The notes under the pieces were generated by a model. That model did not search any database and was not told the origin of the DNA. It saw only the letters and a program-made list of their open reading frames with translations. Shown piece by piece: positions 56,421-64,000 of a stretch of 64,000 nucleotides of DNA. Position 1 is the stretch's first letter. Every line of letters starts with the position of its first letter. Location of the stretch: assembly GCF_014534645.1 (NCBI RefSeq), contig NZ_JACVQF010000228.1:1-64000 (forward strand), read 5' to 3'. Made by a program: the position numbers and the translations under genes. This stretch comes from Streptomyces griseicoloratus. GTDB taxonomy: Bacteria; Actinomycetota; Actinomycetes; Streptomycetales; Streptomycetaceae.

Positions 56421-56471
56421 GGCCCGGCAGGGCGTGACCGTCCGTCCGGGACGGTCACGCCCTGCCGGGCC
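56421..56471 (-). terminator. Perfect 23-bp hairpin downstream of the helicase gene
   Basis: GGCCCGGCAGGGCGTGACCG plus TCC (56421-56443) pairs without mismatch with its reverse complement at 56449-56471 around a five-base GTCCG loop, 45 nt after the helicase stop. It is the strongest hairpin in the window and should end transcription coming from the helicase gene. Confidence 0.88.
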
Positions 56472-56515
56472 TGTGATGTGCCGGGCCGGTCCGTCGAGGG
56501 CCGGTCCGTCGAGGA

Positions 56516-59323
56516 CTAGCCCACCGAGGAGTAGGCGACCACGCCGCGCAGCAGTCCGTCGACAGCCTTGCGCGCGTTCTTCGGGACCGTCGAGCCCTCG
56601 GCGGGCGCGGCGGCCGCGATCTGGCCGAGGACGTCGATGACCTGCTTGCACCAGCGCACGAAGTCACCGGCCGGCATCTCCGCCTCCCGCAGCACCTCGT
56701 CGAGGCCCTTGCCGGACGCCCACATGTAGGCGGCCCAGGCGAAGCCGAGGTCCGGCTCGCGCTGGCCGACGCCCTCGGTCTGGCTGATCCGGAACTCCTC
56801 CTCCAGCGCGTCGAGCCGGCCCCAGATGCGGACCGTCTCGCCGAGCGCCGCCTTGGCCTTGCCCGACGGCAGCTTCGGCGCCATGGCGTCGTCGGCCATC
56901 CTGGACTCGTACACCAGCGCCGAGACGCAGGCGGCGAGTTCGGCCGGGGACAGTCCCTCCCAGACGCCCTCGCGCAGGCACTCGCTGGCGAGCAGGTCGA
57001 GTTCGCCGTAGAGCCGGGCGAGCCGCTTGCCGTGCTCGGTGACCTCGTCGCCGCGCAGGTAGTCCATCTCCGTCAGCAGCGCGACGATCCGGTCGAAGGT
57101 GCGGGCGATGGTGTTGGTCCGCCCCTCGATCCGGCGCTCCAGCTGCGAGGTGTCGCGCAGCAGCCGGTGGTAGCGCTCGGCCCAGCGGGCGTGGTCCTCA
57201 CGGTCGTCGCAGCCGTGGCAGGGATGCGCGCGGATCGCCTTGCGCAGGCGGGCGATCTCCCGGTCGTCCGCGGCCTGGGACCGCTTCTTTCGGGCCCGCT
57301 CCGGCGGGATGTGCCCGGCCTTGGTGCGCAGCGCGGAGGCGAGGTCCCGGCGGGACTGCGGCGAGCGCGGGTTGAAGGACTTCGGGATCCGCATCCGCTC
57401 CAGCGCCTCGACCGGCACCGGGAAGTCGATCGACGCCAGCCGCTTGACCTGCCGCTCGGCGGTCAGGACCAGGGGGCGCGGCCCGTCGTGGTACTCGAAG
57501 CCGCGGTGGCCGTTGGAGCGCCCGGCGGGCAGGCCGGGGTCCAGCACCAGGGCGAGGCCCGCGAACTTGCCCGTCGGCACGTGGATGACGTCGCCCGGCC
57601 GGAGCTTCTCCAGTGCCACGGCCGCCTCGGCACGCCGCTGGGCGGCGCCCTGCCGGGCCAGCTCCGTCTCGCGGTCCTTCAGCTCGCGGCGCAGCCTCGC
57701 GTACTCCTCGAAGTCGCCGAGGTGGCAGGTCATGGAGGCCTTGTAGCCCTCCAGGCCCTCCTCGTTGCGCTGCACCTGCCGGGAGATGCCGACGACCGAC
57801 TTGTCCGCCTGGAACTGCGCGAAGGAGGTCTCCAGCAGTTCCCGCGAGCGGTGCCGCCCGAACTGCTCGACCAGGTTGACCGCCATGTTGTACGACGGCT
57901 TGAAGCTGGAGCGGAGCGGATAGGTGCGCGTGCCCGCCAGTCCGGCGAGGTGCTCGGGGTTCATCCCGCGCTGCCACAGCACGACGGCGTGGCCCTCGAT
58001 GTCGATGCCGCGCCGCCCGGCGCGGCCGGTGAGCTGGGTGTACTCGCCCGGGGTGATGTCGGCGTGCTGCTCGCCGTTCCACTTGACGAGCTTCTCCAGC
58101 ACCACCGAGCGGGCGGGCATGTTGATGCCGAGGGCCAGGGTCTCGGTCGCGAAGACGGCCTTGACCAGTCCGCGGACGAACAGCTCCTCGACGACCTCCT
58201 TGAAGGTCGGCAGCATGCCCGCGTGGTGGGCGGCGATGCCCCGCTCCAGGCCCTCCAGCCACTCGTAGTAGCCGAGGACGTGCAGGTCCTCGGCCGGGAT
58301 GGAGGCGGTGCGCTCCTCGACCAGGGCGCGCACCTTCTCCCGCGCGTCCTCGTCGTTGAGCCTGAGGCCCGCGTACAGGCACTGCTGGACGGCGGCCTCA
58401 CAGGCGGCGCGGCTGAAGATGAACGTGATCGCGGGCAGCAGCCCCTCGGCGTCCAGCCGCTCGATGACCTCCGGCCGGCTCGGCGTCCAGACCCGGGCAC
58501 GCTGCCGGCGCTCGCGCTCGCGGTCGGCCTCCTTCATGGCCCGGCCGCGCCTGCGGTCCTGGAACGAGGGGCGGCTGGCCTCCAGGCGTGCCATGCGCGT
58601 GAGGTCGGGGTTGACGGCCTTCTTGTGGCCCTCGCCCTCCTCGAACAGGTCGTACATCCGGCGCCCGGCCAGTACGTGCTGGAACAGCGGCACGGGCCGG
58701 TGCTCGGAGACGATCACCTCGGTGTCGCCGCGGACGGTGTCGAGCCAGTCGCCGAACTCCTCGGCGTTCGACACGGTCGCCGACAGTGACACCAGGGTCA
58801 CCGACTCGGGGAGGTGGATGATCACTTCCTCCCATACGGCGCCGCGGAAGCGGTCGGAGAGGTAGTGCACCTCGTCCATGACCACATAGCCGAGGCCGAG
58901 GAGGGTCTGCGAGCCGGCGTAGAGCATGTTCCGCAGCACCTCGGTGGTCATCACGACCACCGGGGCGTCGGAGTTCACGCTGTTGTCGCCGGTGAGCAGG
59001 CCCACCTTCCCGGAGCCGTAGCGACGGCACAGGTCGGCGTACTTCTGGTTGGACAGCGCCTTGATCGGCGTGGTGTAGAAGCACTTCCTGCCCTGCTGGA
59101 GGGCGAGGTGGACGGCGAACTCGCCGACGATCGTCTTGCCGGAGCCGGTGGGCGCGGCCACCAGGACGCCCTTGCCCGCTTCGAGCGCCTGACAGGCCTC
59201 GATCTGGAAGGGGTCGAGGCCGAAGTCGTACATCTCGCGGAAGGAGGCGAGCGCGGTGGCCTGCTCGGCAGCGCGCTTCCGTGCTGCCGCGTACCGCTCG
59301 GCCGGTGAGAGGTCCTCTGTCAT
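56516..59323 (-). CDS. DEAD/DEAH-box RNA helicase of the Ski2/Mtr4 type
   Basis: A 935-residue helicase. The N-terminal motor has motif I APTGSGKTIVGEFA, Ia TTPIKALSNQKY, motif II MDEVHYLSD, motif III SLSATVSNAEEF, and in the second RecA domain EKLVKWNGEQHADITPGEYTQLTGRAGRRGIDIEG (motif VI). A large C-terminal part includes the DSHCT helical domain (YGELDLLASECLREGVWEGLSPAELAACVSALVYE). In actinobacteria the family is linked to RNA processing next to the Tat genes. The ATG at 59323 (MTEDLSPAERY) matches the family start. Confidence 0.93.
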   Translation of the reverse strand: MTEDLSPAERYAAARKRAAEQATALASFREMYDFGLDPFQIEACQALEAGKGVLVAAPTGSGKTIVGEFAVHLALQQGRKCFYTTPIKALSNQKYADLCRRYGSGKVGLLTGDNSVNSDAPVVVMTTEVLRNMLYAGSQTLLGLGYVVMDEVHYLSDRFRGAVWEEVIIHLPESVTLVSLSATVSNAEEFGDWLDTVRGDTEVIVSEHRPVPLFQHVLAGRRMYDLFEEGEGHKKAVNPDLTRMARLEASRPSFQDRRRGRAMKEADRERERRQRARVWTPSRPEVIERLDAEGLLPAITFIFSRAACEAAVQQCLYAGLRLNDEDAREKVRALVEERTASIPAEDLHVLGYYEWLEGLERGIAAHHAGMLPTFKEVVEELFVRGLVKAVFATETLALGINMPARSVVLEKLVKWNGEQHADITPGEYTQLTGRAGRRGIDIEGHAVVLWQRGMNPEHLAGLAGTRTYPLRSSFKPSYNMAVNLVEQFGRHRSRELLETSFAQFQADKSVVGISRQVQRNEEGLEGYKASMTCHLGDFEEYARLRRELKDRETELARQGAAQRRAEAAVALEKLRPGDVIHVPTGKFAGLALVLDPGLPAGRSNGHRGFEYHDGPRPLVLTAERQVKRLASIDFPVPVEALERMRIPKSFNPRSPQSRRDLASALRTKAGHIPPERARKKRSQAADDREIARLRKAIRAHPCHGCDDREDHARWAERYHRLLRDTSQLERRIEGRTNTIARTFDRIVALLTEMDYLRGDEVTEHGKRLARLYGELDLLASECLREGVWEGLSPAELAACVSALVYESRMADDAMAPKLPSGKAKAALGETVRIWGRLDALEEEFRISQTEGVGQREPDLGFAWAAYMWASGKGLDEVLREAEMPAGDFVRWCKQVIDVLGQIAAAAPAEGSTVPKNARKAVDGLLRGVVAYSSVG

Positions 59324-59396
59324 CGTGCTTTCGAGCGTACCGGGCCGCACCGACAACAGGACGATCATTATCCGGATCGTGGTCCGGTCACGGAAG

Positions 59397-59433
59397 CGCC
59401 CGGGCCGTGTCGCGGGGACACCCGGCCCGGGCG
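59397..59433 (-). terminator. Hairpin downstream of tatC
   Basis: CGCCCGGGCC-GTGTC (59397-59411) pairs with GACAC-CC-GGCCCGGGCG (59417-59433), a 15-bp stem with a two-base bulge and a five-base loop, 26 nt after the tatC stop. Confidence 0.8.
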
Positions 59434-59458
59434 TGGCGTCAGGTCACGCGGGGTCACC

Positions 59459-60406
59459 TCATGTGACGTCGTCGTAGCCGTTGACCCGGTCCGTCTTCGT
59501 CTGCTCGGGCAGGGCGCGGCTCGCCGTCACGGGCTCCACCTCGCCGACGTCCTCGGGCGTGAGGTCCAGCTCCGACGCCTCGTCGTCGGCGGGGCCCAGG
59601 GCCTCGCGGCGGCGCCTGCGGCGGTCGTTCAGCAGGGCGATGACGACGGCACCGAAGTACAGGACCCAGATCGGTCCGGCCAGGGCGATCATCGTCAGCG
59701 GGTCAGTGCTGGGCGTGGCGATGGCCGCGAACAGCGTGATGCCCATGATCATCGCGCGCCACCAGCCGAGCATCCGCTTACCGGTCAGCACCCCGGTGAA
59801 GTTGAGCATGATCAGCAGCAGCGGCAGCTCGAAGGAGAGACCGAAGACGACCACCATGCGCGTGACGAGGTCGAGCAGATCGTCCAGCGGGAGCAGGTTG
59901 TCGACGCCGAACGGCGTGAACTCGATCAGGACCTTCGCGGTGGTGGGCAGCACCTTGTAGGCGAAGAAGGCGCCGCCGAGGAAGAGGGGGACACCCGTGG
60001 CGACGAACGCGTAGGCGTACTTCTTCTCGTGCCGGTGCAGCCCCGGGGCGACGAACGCCCACAGCTGGTACAGCCAGATCGGCGAGGCGAGCACGACACC
60101 CGCCATCAGGGACACCTTCAGCGCCAGGGTGAAGGGGGTGAGCAGACCGTTGATGGTGATCTGCGCGCACCGGTTCTCGTCCGCCGTCTTCGCCAGCTCC
60201 TCGAAGGACTTCGAGCAGCCGACCGAGTCGAGGACCGGCTTGGTGAAGAAGTTGATGATGTCGTTGTAGAAGAAGGCGGCGACGACGGTGACGACGACGA
60301 TGGCCAGCAGCGCCTTCGCGAGCCGGTTGCGGAGCTCACGAAGGTGCTCCGCGAGGGGCATCCGCCCCTCGGGATCCTTCTCCTTCTTGCGGGCAGGCTT
60401 CAGCAA
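59459..60406 (-). CDS. tatC: Sec-independent protein translocase TatC
   Basis: The Tat receptor subunit, 315 residues with six membrane helices, which binds twin-arginine signals. Family motifs are MPLAEHLRELRNRLAKALL at the cytoplasmic N-terminus, SPIWLYQLWAFVAPGLHRHEKKY, FGLSFELPLLLIMLNFTGV and the final helices. The C-terminal 70 residues form a charged tail common in actinobacteria. The TTG start is supported by GGGA upstream; an in-frame ATG follows 15 codons later, within the conserved region. 47 bp after tatA. Confidence 0.95.
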   Translation of the reverse strand: MLKPARKKEKDPEGRMPLAEHLRELRNRLAKALLAIVVVTVVAAFFYNDIINFFTKPVLDSVGCSKSFEELAKTADENRCAQITINGLLTPFTLALKVSLMAGVVLASPIWLYQLWAFVAPGLHRHEKKYAYAFVATGVPLFLGGAFFAYKVLPTTAKVLIEFTPFGVDNLLPLDDLLDLVTRMVVVFGLSFELPLLLIMLNFTGVLTGKRMLGWWRAMIMGITLFAAIATPSTDPLTMIALAGPIWVLYFGAVVIALLNDRRRRRREALGPADDEASELDLTPEDVGEVEPVTASRALPEQTKTDRVNGYDDVT

Positions 60407-60453
60407 CCCACGTTCCCATCTCGTGCGGCGGGCCGGAGGTCACCGGCCCTGCG

Positions 60454-60738
60454 TCAGCGCTTGGTCGTGTCCGTCGGCTCGGTGACCGGGCGGGAGCTGG
60501 TCACGTCGCCGGGGGCGGCCTGGATGGTGCGCTGCGCCGGGGGCTGCTCACCCGCGTTCGGCGGGTCGGCGGGGGCGGAGGACTTGTTGTCCTCCTTCAT
60601 CGCCTTGGCCTCGCTCTTGAGGATGCGCGCGGACTTGCCGAGCGACCGCGCCATGTCCGGAAGCTTCTTCGCGCCGAACAGCAGGATGATGACGACGAGG
60701 ATGAGAATGATCTCGGGGGCGCCGAGCCTTCCGAACAT
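60454..60738 (-). CDS. tatA: Sec-independent protein translocase TatA
   Basis: The pore-forming Tat subunit, 94 residues: one N-terminal membrane helix ([15 protein letters not shown]), the [30 protein letters not shown] hinge and amphipathic helix, and a Pro-rich acidic tail. GAGAAGG precedes the ATG. An 18-bp perfect palindrome lies 40 bp upstream. Forms an operon with tatC; tatB is not in the window. Confidence 0.96.
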   Translation of the reverse strand: MFGRLGAPEIILILVVIILLFGAKKLPDMARSLGKSARILKSEAKAMKEDNKSSAPADPPNAGEQPPAQRTIQAAPGDVTSSRPVTEPTDTTKR

Positions 60739-61116
60739 AAGTCTTTACCTTCTCACCGAGGCGACTGGGTGGGGGTGCTGTCCGACCGGTCGGACATGTG
60801 GCCGATCGGTCGTGTTGTGCAGCGATCGTAACGCTCAGGGGTAAACGTGAGGCAATCCCTGTGCGTACTCCCGTCCGCGTCCGGGCCTCGTTCTCCGGTC
60901 CGCGACCAGCAGCGTACCTGCCGGGACCTGCGCATCGACAGGGCGAAGCGGCCCGTAGCGCGACTTGGGGACGTACGCCATGTCACTCCCGGCCGCCCGA
61001 CGGAAGCGCTCACCGCCGCCCGGCACGGTTCCCGCGGAGCGCGGGTAGCGACCTGCCCGGCGTCACCTCGGCGGTACGCCGGCCCCGCACCACGGTCCCG
61101 CCGGCGCCCTCGCCGC
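60739..61116. other. 378-bp gap upstream of tatA
   Basis: Apart from the tatA leader palindrome and a possible TACGAT -10 box near 60826-60831, I see no gene, repeat or strong hairpin. Open frames across it have no recognisable domains. Confidence 0.5.
60779..60796. promoter_or_regulatory. 18-bp perfect palindrome in the tatA leader
   Basis: TGTCCGACCGGTCGGACA is a perfect palindrome centred about 49 bp upstream of the tatA ATG. A TACGAT box further upstream on the minus strand (60831-60826) could be a -10, placing the palindrome in the 5' leader or just after the transcript start, where a bound repressor or an RNA hairpin could act. Confidence 0.55.
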
Positions 61117-61311
61117 TCACAGCGCGTCCGCCGCACGGGCCGCACTCGCCGCCGCCCGCTCCAGGTCCTCCGCGGCGCGGTTGATGCGGCGCGCCGAGTC
61201 CGTCACCTGCCTGCCGAGGCGCTGCGCCTCCACGAACACCCGCACCGCGAACACCGCGAGAACGGCAAGACCCACAAACCCCACGGCAACGGCGAACATC
61301 GGCCAGAACAT
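61117..61311 (-). CDS. Small membrane-anchored coiled-coil protein
   Basis: I do not recognise a named family. The 64-residue protein has one N-terminal membrane helix (MFAVAVGFVGLAVLAVFAVRVFV) followed by a soluble helix (AQRLGRQVTDSARRINRAAEDLERAAASAARAADAL) with heptad character, a layout similar to TatA/TatB but without their hinge motif. The ATG at 61311 lies 7 nt after TAGGCT (61324-61319, minus strand), indicating a leaderless transcript. Confidence 0.72.
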   Translation of the reverse strand: MFWPMFAVAVGFVGLAVLAVFAVRVFVEAQRLGRQVTDSARRINRAAEDLERAAASAARAADAL

Positions 61312-61344
61312 GACGCCGAGCCTAGACCGTCCCGCGGCAGCGCC

Positions 61345-61605
61345 CTAAACCGTGGAGTGCAGCCGCAGGGTCCTGACCCCGCCGCCCGTGAGCAACTCCA
61401 CGATCCGCTCCCCGGCCGGCTTGCGGACGGCCGCTCCGCACCCGGGGCACGTGAACGAGTAGAACGTGGTGCGGCTGCTGGCACCGATGGCGAGGCGCAG
61501 CGCGCTCGCGGCGAGCTCGAAGCGGCCCCGGCAGTCCGGGCAGCCCGCCTTGAACACCACCGGGGACACACGTCTCATCCCGGCGAACGCCGACGCCGCC
61601 GTCAT
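61345..61605 (-). CDS. Small zinc-ribbon protein
   Basis: An 86-residue protein with two CxxC pairs (Cys22/Cys25 in GCPDCRG and Cys53/Cys56 in TCPGCGA), which should bind one zinc. RLAIGASSRTTFYSF and RIVELLTGGGVRTLRLHSTV complete it. Function unknown, possibly nucleic-acid or protein contact. ATG at 61605 with GGGGA upstream, 35 bp after pafC on the same strand, so it is probably in the pafBC operon. Confidence 0.78.
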   Translation of the reverse strand: MTAASAFAGMRRVSPVVFKAGCPDCRGRFELAASALRLAIGASSRTTFYSFTCPGCGAAVRKPAGERIVELLTGGGVRTLRLHSTV

Positions 61606-61640
61606 GCTCGTCCCCGTCGCACCCGATGCCGCCGACCCGC

Positions 61641-62699
61641 TCAAAGCCCTCGCTCCCGCCTGTCGTCCTGTCCGTGCGCCGCGCTCTCCGGCCGCGGATC
61701 GTGCGCCTCGACGGCCTCGATCCCGTCGTAGGCCGCCAGCGCCTCGCGGGCCGCCTGCCGGGCGCTGTCCGCCAGCTCCGGCGGCGAGACGATCCGGCCG
61801 TCCCGCCCGAGCCTGAGCGCCAGCCGCCTCAGCGACGCGGGGTCGGGCGTGCGCAGGGTGATGCGCAGACCGCCGTCGGCCAGCTCCTCCGCACTGTCGT
61901 GCGGGTAGTACTCGGCGACCCAGCGCCCGCCCGGGCCCACCTCCACGACGACCTCCGGGTCCTCGGCGGCGGGCTGCACCAGCCCCTCCGACAGGTCCCG
62001 CAGCTCCACCTCCGGCGGCGCGGACGGCTCGTCCAGGATGCGGATCTCCGCGACCCGGTCGAGCCGGAAGGTGCGGCGCGCCTCGGAGCGGCGGCACCAC
62101 GCCTCCACGTACGTGTGCCCGACGCTGACCAGCCGGATGGGGTCGATCTCCCGCTCGGTGACCTCGTCGCGGGCCGGCGAGTAGTAGCGGATCCACAGCC
62201 GGCGGCGCTCGGAGATCGCCCGGTCGACGTCGGCGAAGACGCCGCCCTCGGCCTCGAAGGTCACGGACAGGCGTGAGCTGGCACCCGCCGCCTCACCGGC
62301 CGCCGTCTCGACCTTGGCGGTCGCCCGCAGCAGCGCCTGCCGGTCGCTCTCGCGCAGCCCGGGCAGGGTCGCCACCGCGCGGGCGGCGACGAGCAGCGCG
62401 GTGGCCTCGTCGGCGGCCAGGCGCAGCGGCTCGGCGGCGTCGGCGCCGAGGGCGGCGGGGTTGTGCCACCAGATGCGCTCGCCGTCGGTGTCGATGTCGA
62501 GCAGATCGCCGCCGCGGAAGCTGGTGCCGCACATGGGCAGCACGTCGAGGTCGGAGACCAGCTCGTCCTCGCTGATGCCGAAGGCGCGCGCGACGTCCTC
62601 GATCCGGGCGCCGGGGCGCTCCCGCAGATACGTGACCAGGGAGAGCATCCGCCGGGTCTGGTCGATGGCGTTCACGGGCCTGACCGGTTTGCCTGCCAC
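61641..62699 (-). CDS. pafC: WYL-domain transcriptional regulator PafC
   Basis: A 352-residue HTH-WYL protein: winged helix (ARIEDVARAFGISEDELVSDLDVL, about 32-55), WYL domain (WIRYYSPARDEVTEREIDPIRLV, about 168-190, with HTYVEAWCRRSEARRTFRLDRV) and a C-terminal extension. In mycobacteria PafC pairs with PafB to activate DNA-damage genes independently of LexA/RecA, probably after binding single-stranded DNA through the WYL domain. GTG start 18 bp after pafB. Confidence 0.92.
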   Translation of the reverse strand: MAGKPVRPVNAIDQTRRMLSLVTYLRERPGARIEDVARAFGISEDELVSDLDVLPMCGTSFRGGDLLDIDTDGERIWWHNPAALGADAAEPLRLAADEATALLVAARAVATLPGLRESDRQALLRATAKVETAAGEAAGASSRLSVTFEAEGGVFADVDRAISERRRLWIRYYSPARDEVTEREIDPIRLVSVGHTYVEAWCRRSEARRTFRLDRVAEIRILDEPSAPPEVELRDLSEGLVQPAAEDPEVVVEVGPGGRWVAEYYPHDSAEELADGGLRITLRTPDPASLRRLALRLGRDGRIVSPPELADSARQAAREALAAYDGIEAVEAHDPRPESAAHGQDDRRERGL

Positions 62700-62717
62700 T
62701 GTGTTGTCCGCTCCCCC

Positions 62718-63671
62718 TCAGCCCTTGGCGACGGCACGCAGCCGGTCCACCACGTCCGCACGCAGCTCCGCAGGCTCCAGGACCACCACGTCCGGCCCGA
62801 ACTCCACCAGCCAGGCGTCCAGGCCGTGCCCGTACGGAATTTCCAACTCGTCCCAGCCGTCGCCCAGTTCCCGCACGGCGGTGGCCCTCGCCCGCAGCGG
62901 GTAGCCCGCGCCCGAGCGCAGCCGGATCAGCGCGGAGCGGTCGGCGGTCTCCCCCGCCCAGCTCGCGACCGTCTCACGGACGGTGACGACGTCCGGCACC
63001 GGCGCCGTGAACCGGCCGCCGCGCGAGCGCACCTTGCCGGTGATCCTCGACAGCCGGAAGACCCGCTCGGCGCCACGGCCGCGGTCGAACCCGGCCAGGT
63101 ACCAGTGGCCGCGCCAGCACTCCAGCGCCCACGGCTCGACATGGCGGGGCTCGGGCTGGGCGGCGTTCGCCTTGCGGTACTCGAAGGCGACCGGACGGCG
63201 GTCCCGGCAGGCCAGCATCAGCGGCTCGAAAGCGGCCTCGTGCACGGGGATGCGCGGCTCCAGCGCGCCGTGCGCCTCATACGGGTCGACGTCCTCGGGC
63301 AGCCCGGCCGCGCGCAGCTTCTGCAGGGCACCGCTCGCGGCGCCGGCCAGCCGGGCCTGCTGCCACACCTTCGCGGCGAGCCCGAGGGCTGCGGCCTCCT
63401 CGGCGTCCAGGGTGATGGGCGGCAGGCGGTTGCTGTCACGGCGGGCGAGGTAGCCGACCTCGCCGTCCAGGCTCTCCACGGTCTCGATCACGAGACCCAG
63501 TTCCCTGAGGTCGTCCTTGTCCCGCTCGAACATGCGGTTGAAGGAGTCGTCGGACCCGGCCTCCAGGTAGGCCTCGATCGACTCGCGCAGCTCGCGCTTG
63601 CTGAGCGGCCGCCGCGTCCCGAGCAGACACAACGCCAGGTTCATCAGCCGCTCGGCCTTGGCAATGGCCAT
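62718..63671 (-). CDS. pafB: WYL-domain transcriptional regulator PafB
   Basis: A 317-residue HTH-WYL protein and partner of PafC. The N-terminal helix-turn-helix region (RRPLSKRELRESIEAYLEAGSDDSFNRMFERDKDDLRELG) is followed by the WYL domain (VAFEYRKANAAQPEPRHVEPWALECWRGHWYLAGFD, about 160-195) and a C-terminal extension. The pair sits near the proteasome/pupylation genes in actinobacteria. ATG at 63671. Confidence 0.93.
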   Translation of the reverse strand: MAIAKAERLMNLALCLLGTRRPLSKRELRESIEAYLEAGSDDSFNRMFERDKDDLRELGLVIETVESLDGEVGYLARRDSNRLPPITLDAEEAAALGLAAKVWQQARLAGAASGALQKLRAAGLPEDVDPYEAHGALEPRIPVHEAAFEPLMLACRDRRPVAFEYRKANAAQPEPRHVEPWALECWRGHWYLAGFDRGRGAERVFRLSRITGKVRSRGGRFTAPVPDVVTVRETVASWAGETADRSALIRLRSGAGYPLRARATAVRELGDGWDELEIPYGHGLDAWLVEFGPDVVVLEPAELRADVVDRLRAVAKG

Positions 63672-63745
63672 CGACGCCCTTCGCCTTCCCTATGGTGCTT
63701 CCGACCGATGACCGTACCGCTCTCCGCCGCCGCGGCAAAAGCCGA

Positions 63746-63772
63746 GGGCCCATGCCGGACAGGCACGGGCCC
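63746..63772 (-). terminator. Hairpin downstream of the FKBP gene
   Basis: GGGCCC-A-TGCC (63746-63756) pairs with GGCA-C-GGGCCC (63762-63772), a ten-pair stem with one mismatch and a five-base loop, 18 nt after the FKBP stop codon. Confidence 0.72.
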
Positions 63773-63789
63773 CAGGTGATCGGCTCCGA

Positions 63790-64000
63790 TCAGACCGCGA
63801 GCAGGTCGACCACGAAGATCAGGGTCTCACCGGGCTTGATCGCCGGGGTCGGGCTCTGGTTGCCGTAGGCGAGGTGGGCGGGGATGGTCAGCTGGCGGCG
63901 GCCGCCGACCTTCATGCCCTGCACGCCCTGGTCCCAGCCCTTGATGACGCGGCCGCCGCCGAGCGGGAAGCGGAACGGCGTACCGCGGTTCCAGCTGGCG
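63790..64000 (-). CDS. FKBP-type peptidyl-prolyl isomerase, C-terminal part (partial)
   Basis: The last 69 residues of an FKBP prolyl isomerase reach the window edge. Recognisable segments are GTPFRFPLGGGRVIKGWDQGVQGMKVGGRRQLTIP, LAYGNQSP and ETLIFVVDLLAV, which form the binding pocket and final strand of a single FKBP domain. The N-terminal part and any signal are outside the window. It is on the same strand as pafB, upstream of it. Confidence 0.95.
   Translation of the reverse strand, partial: ASWNRGTPFRFPLGGGRVIKGWDQGVQGMKVGGRRQLTIPAHLAYGNQSPTPAIKPGETLIFVVDLLAV

Overview
The window is a stretch of a Streptomyces chromosome. The evidence is a GC-rich sequence with strong G/C third-position bias, many GTG and some TTG starts, frequent leaderless promoters, four-base ATGA/GTGA coupled genes, two genes carrying the rare TTA codon, and actinobacterial families (conservon, PafBC, DUF1844, DUF6314, DUF1918, mycosin). 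From memory the gene order follows the Streptomyces coelicolor chromosome from about SCO1575 to SCO1638. It is core chromosome rather than a mobile island: I saw no integrase, transposase, CRISPR array, rRNA or tRNA gene.

Layout. 1-0.9 kb: the end of an FMN-binding protein and ApbE, which would flavinylate it. 1.16-6.05 kb: the arginine operon argC-argJ-argB-argD-argR (minus strand) behind one promoter that overlaps an ARG box. 6.2-16.5 kb: accessory genes, namely a secreted protein, a GH51 arabinofuranosidase, a DUF6314 protein, a histidine-phosphatase fold lacking its catalytic histidines, a GNAT enzyme, a MocR regulator divergent from a DMT exporter with overlapping start codons, a Tat-exported GHL10 hydrolase, 3-hydroxybutyryl-CoA dehydrogenase and a TTA-containing small membrane protein. 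16.5-20 kb: NUDIX hydrolase, HTH-TPR regulator and membrane PP2C phosphatase. 20.1-29 kb: translation genes pheS-pheT, a SpoU-type rRNA methyltransferase and infC-rpmI-rplT, with a TTA-containing orphan sensor kinase between. infC has an ATC start codon and a roughly 300-nt leader ending in a T-tract terminator. 29-34.5 kb: a mycosin-like protease coupled to a repeat-bearing membrane protein, with no other type VII secretion gene visible, then an alanine-racemase-fold enzyme and a DUF2510 membrane protein.

34.5-39.7 kb: a gamma-glutamylation cluster (SDR, aldehyde dehydrogenase, GlnA4-type glutamine synthetase, GntR repressor, class I amidotransferase) that can be read as a complete route from ethanolamine to glycine plus glutamate. 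40-43.6 kb: LysR/TDT transporter pair, a metal-receptor protein without a signal peptide, and a cupin regulator. 44-47.7 kb: a glycine-betaine-type ABC importer whose permease is fused to two substrate-binding domains. 47.8-51.5 kb: a stand-alone 5'-3' exonuclease, an iron-box-controlled siderophore-interacting protein, a GNAT enzyme and a pseudouridine synthase. 51.5-56.1 kb: conservon 9 (rarA-E), including a P450 with EQSLW in place of the ExxR motif. 56.5-64 kb: a Mtr4-like helicase, tatA-tatC, two small proteins, pafB-pafC and the end of an FKBP isomerase.

Start codons were chosen from Shine-Dalgarno position, -10 boxes placed for leaderless transcripts, overlap with the upstream stop, and family N-termini. 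Functions are from motif recognition and memory of the families; no search was run.
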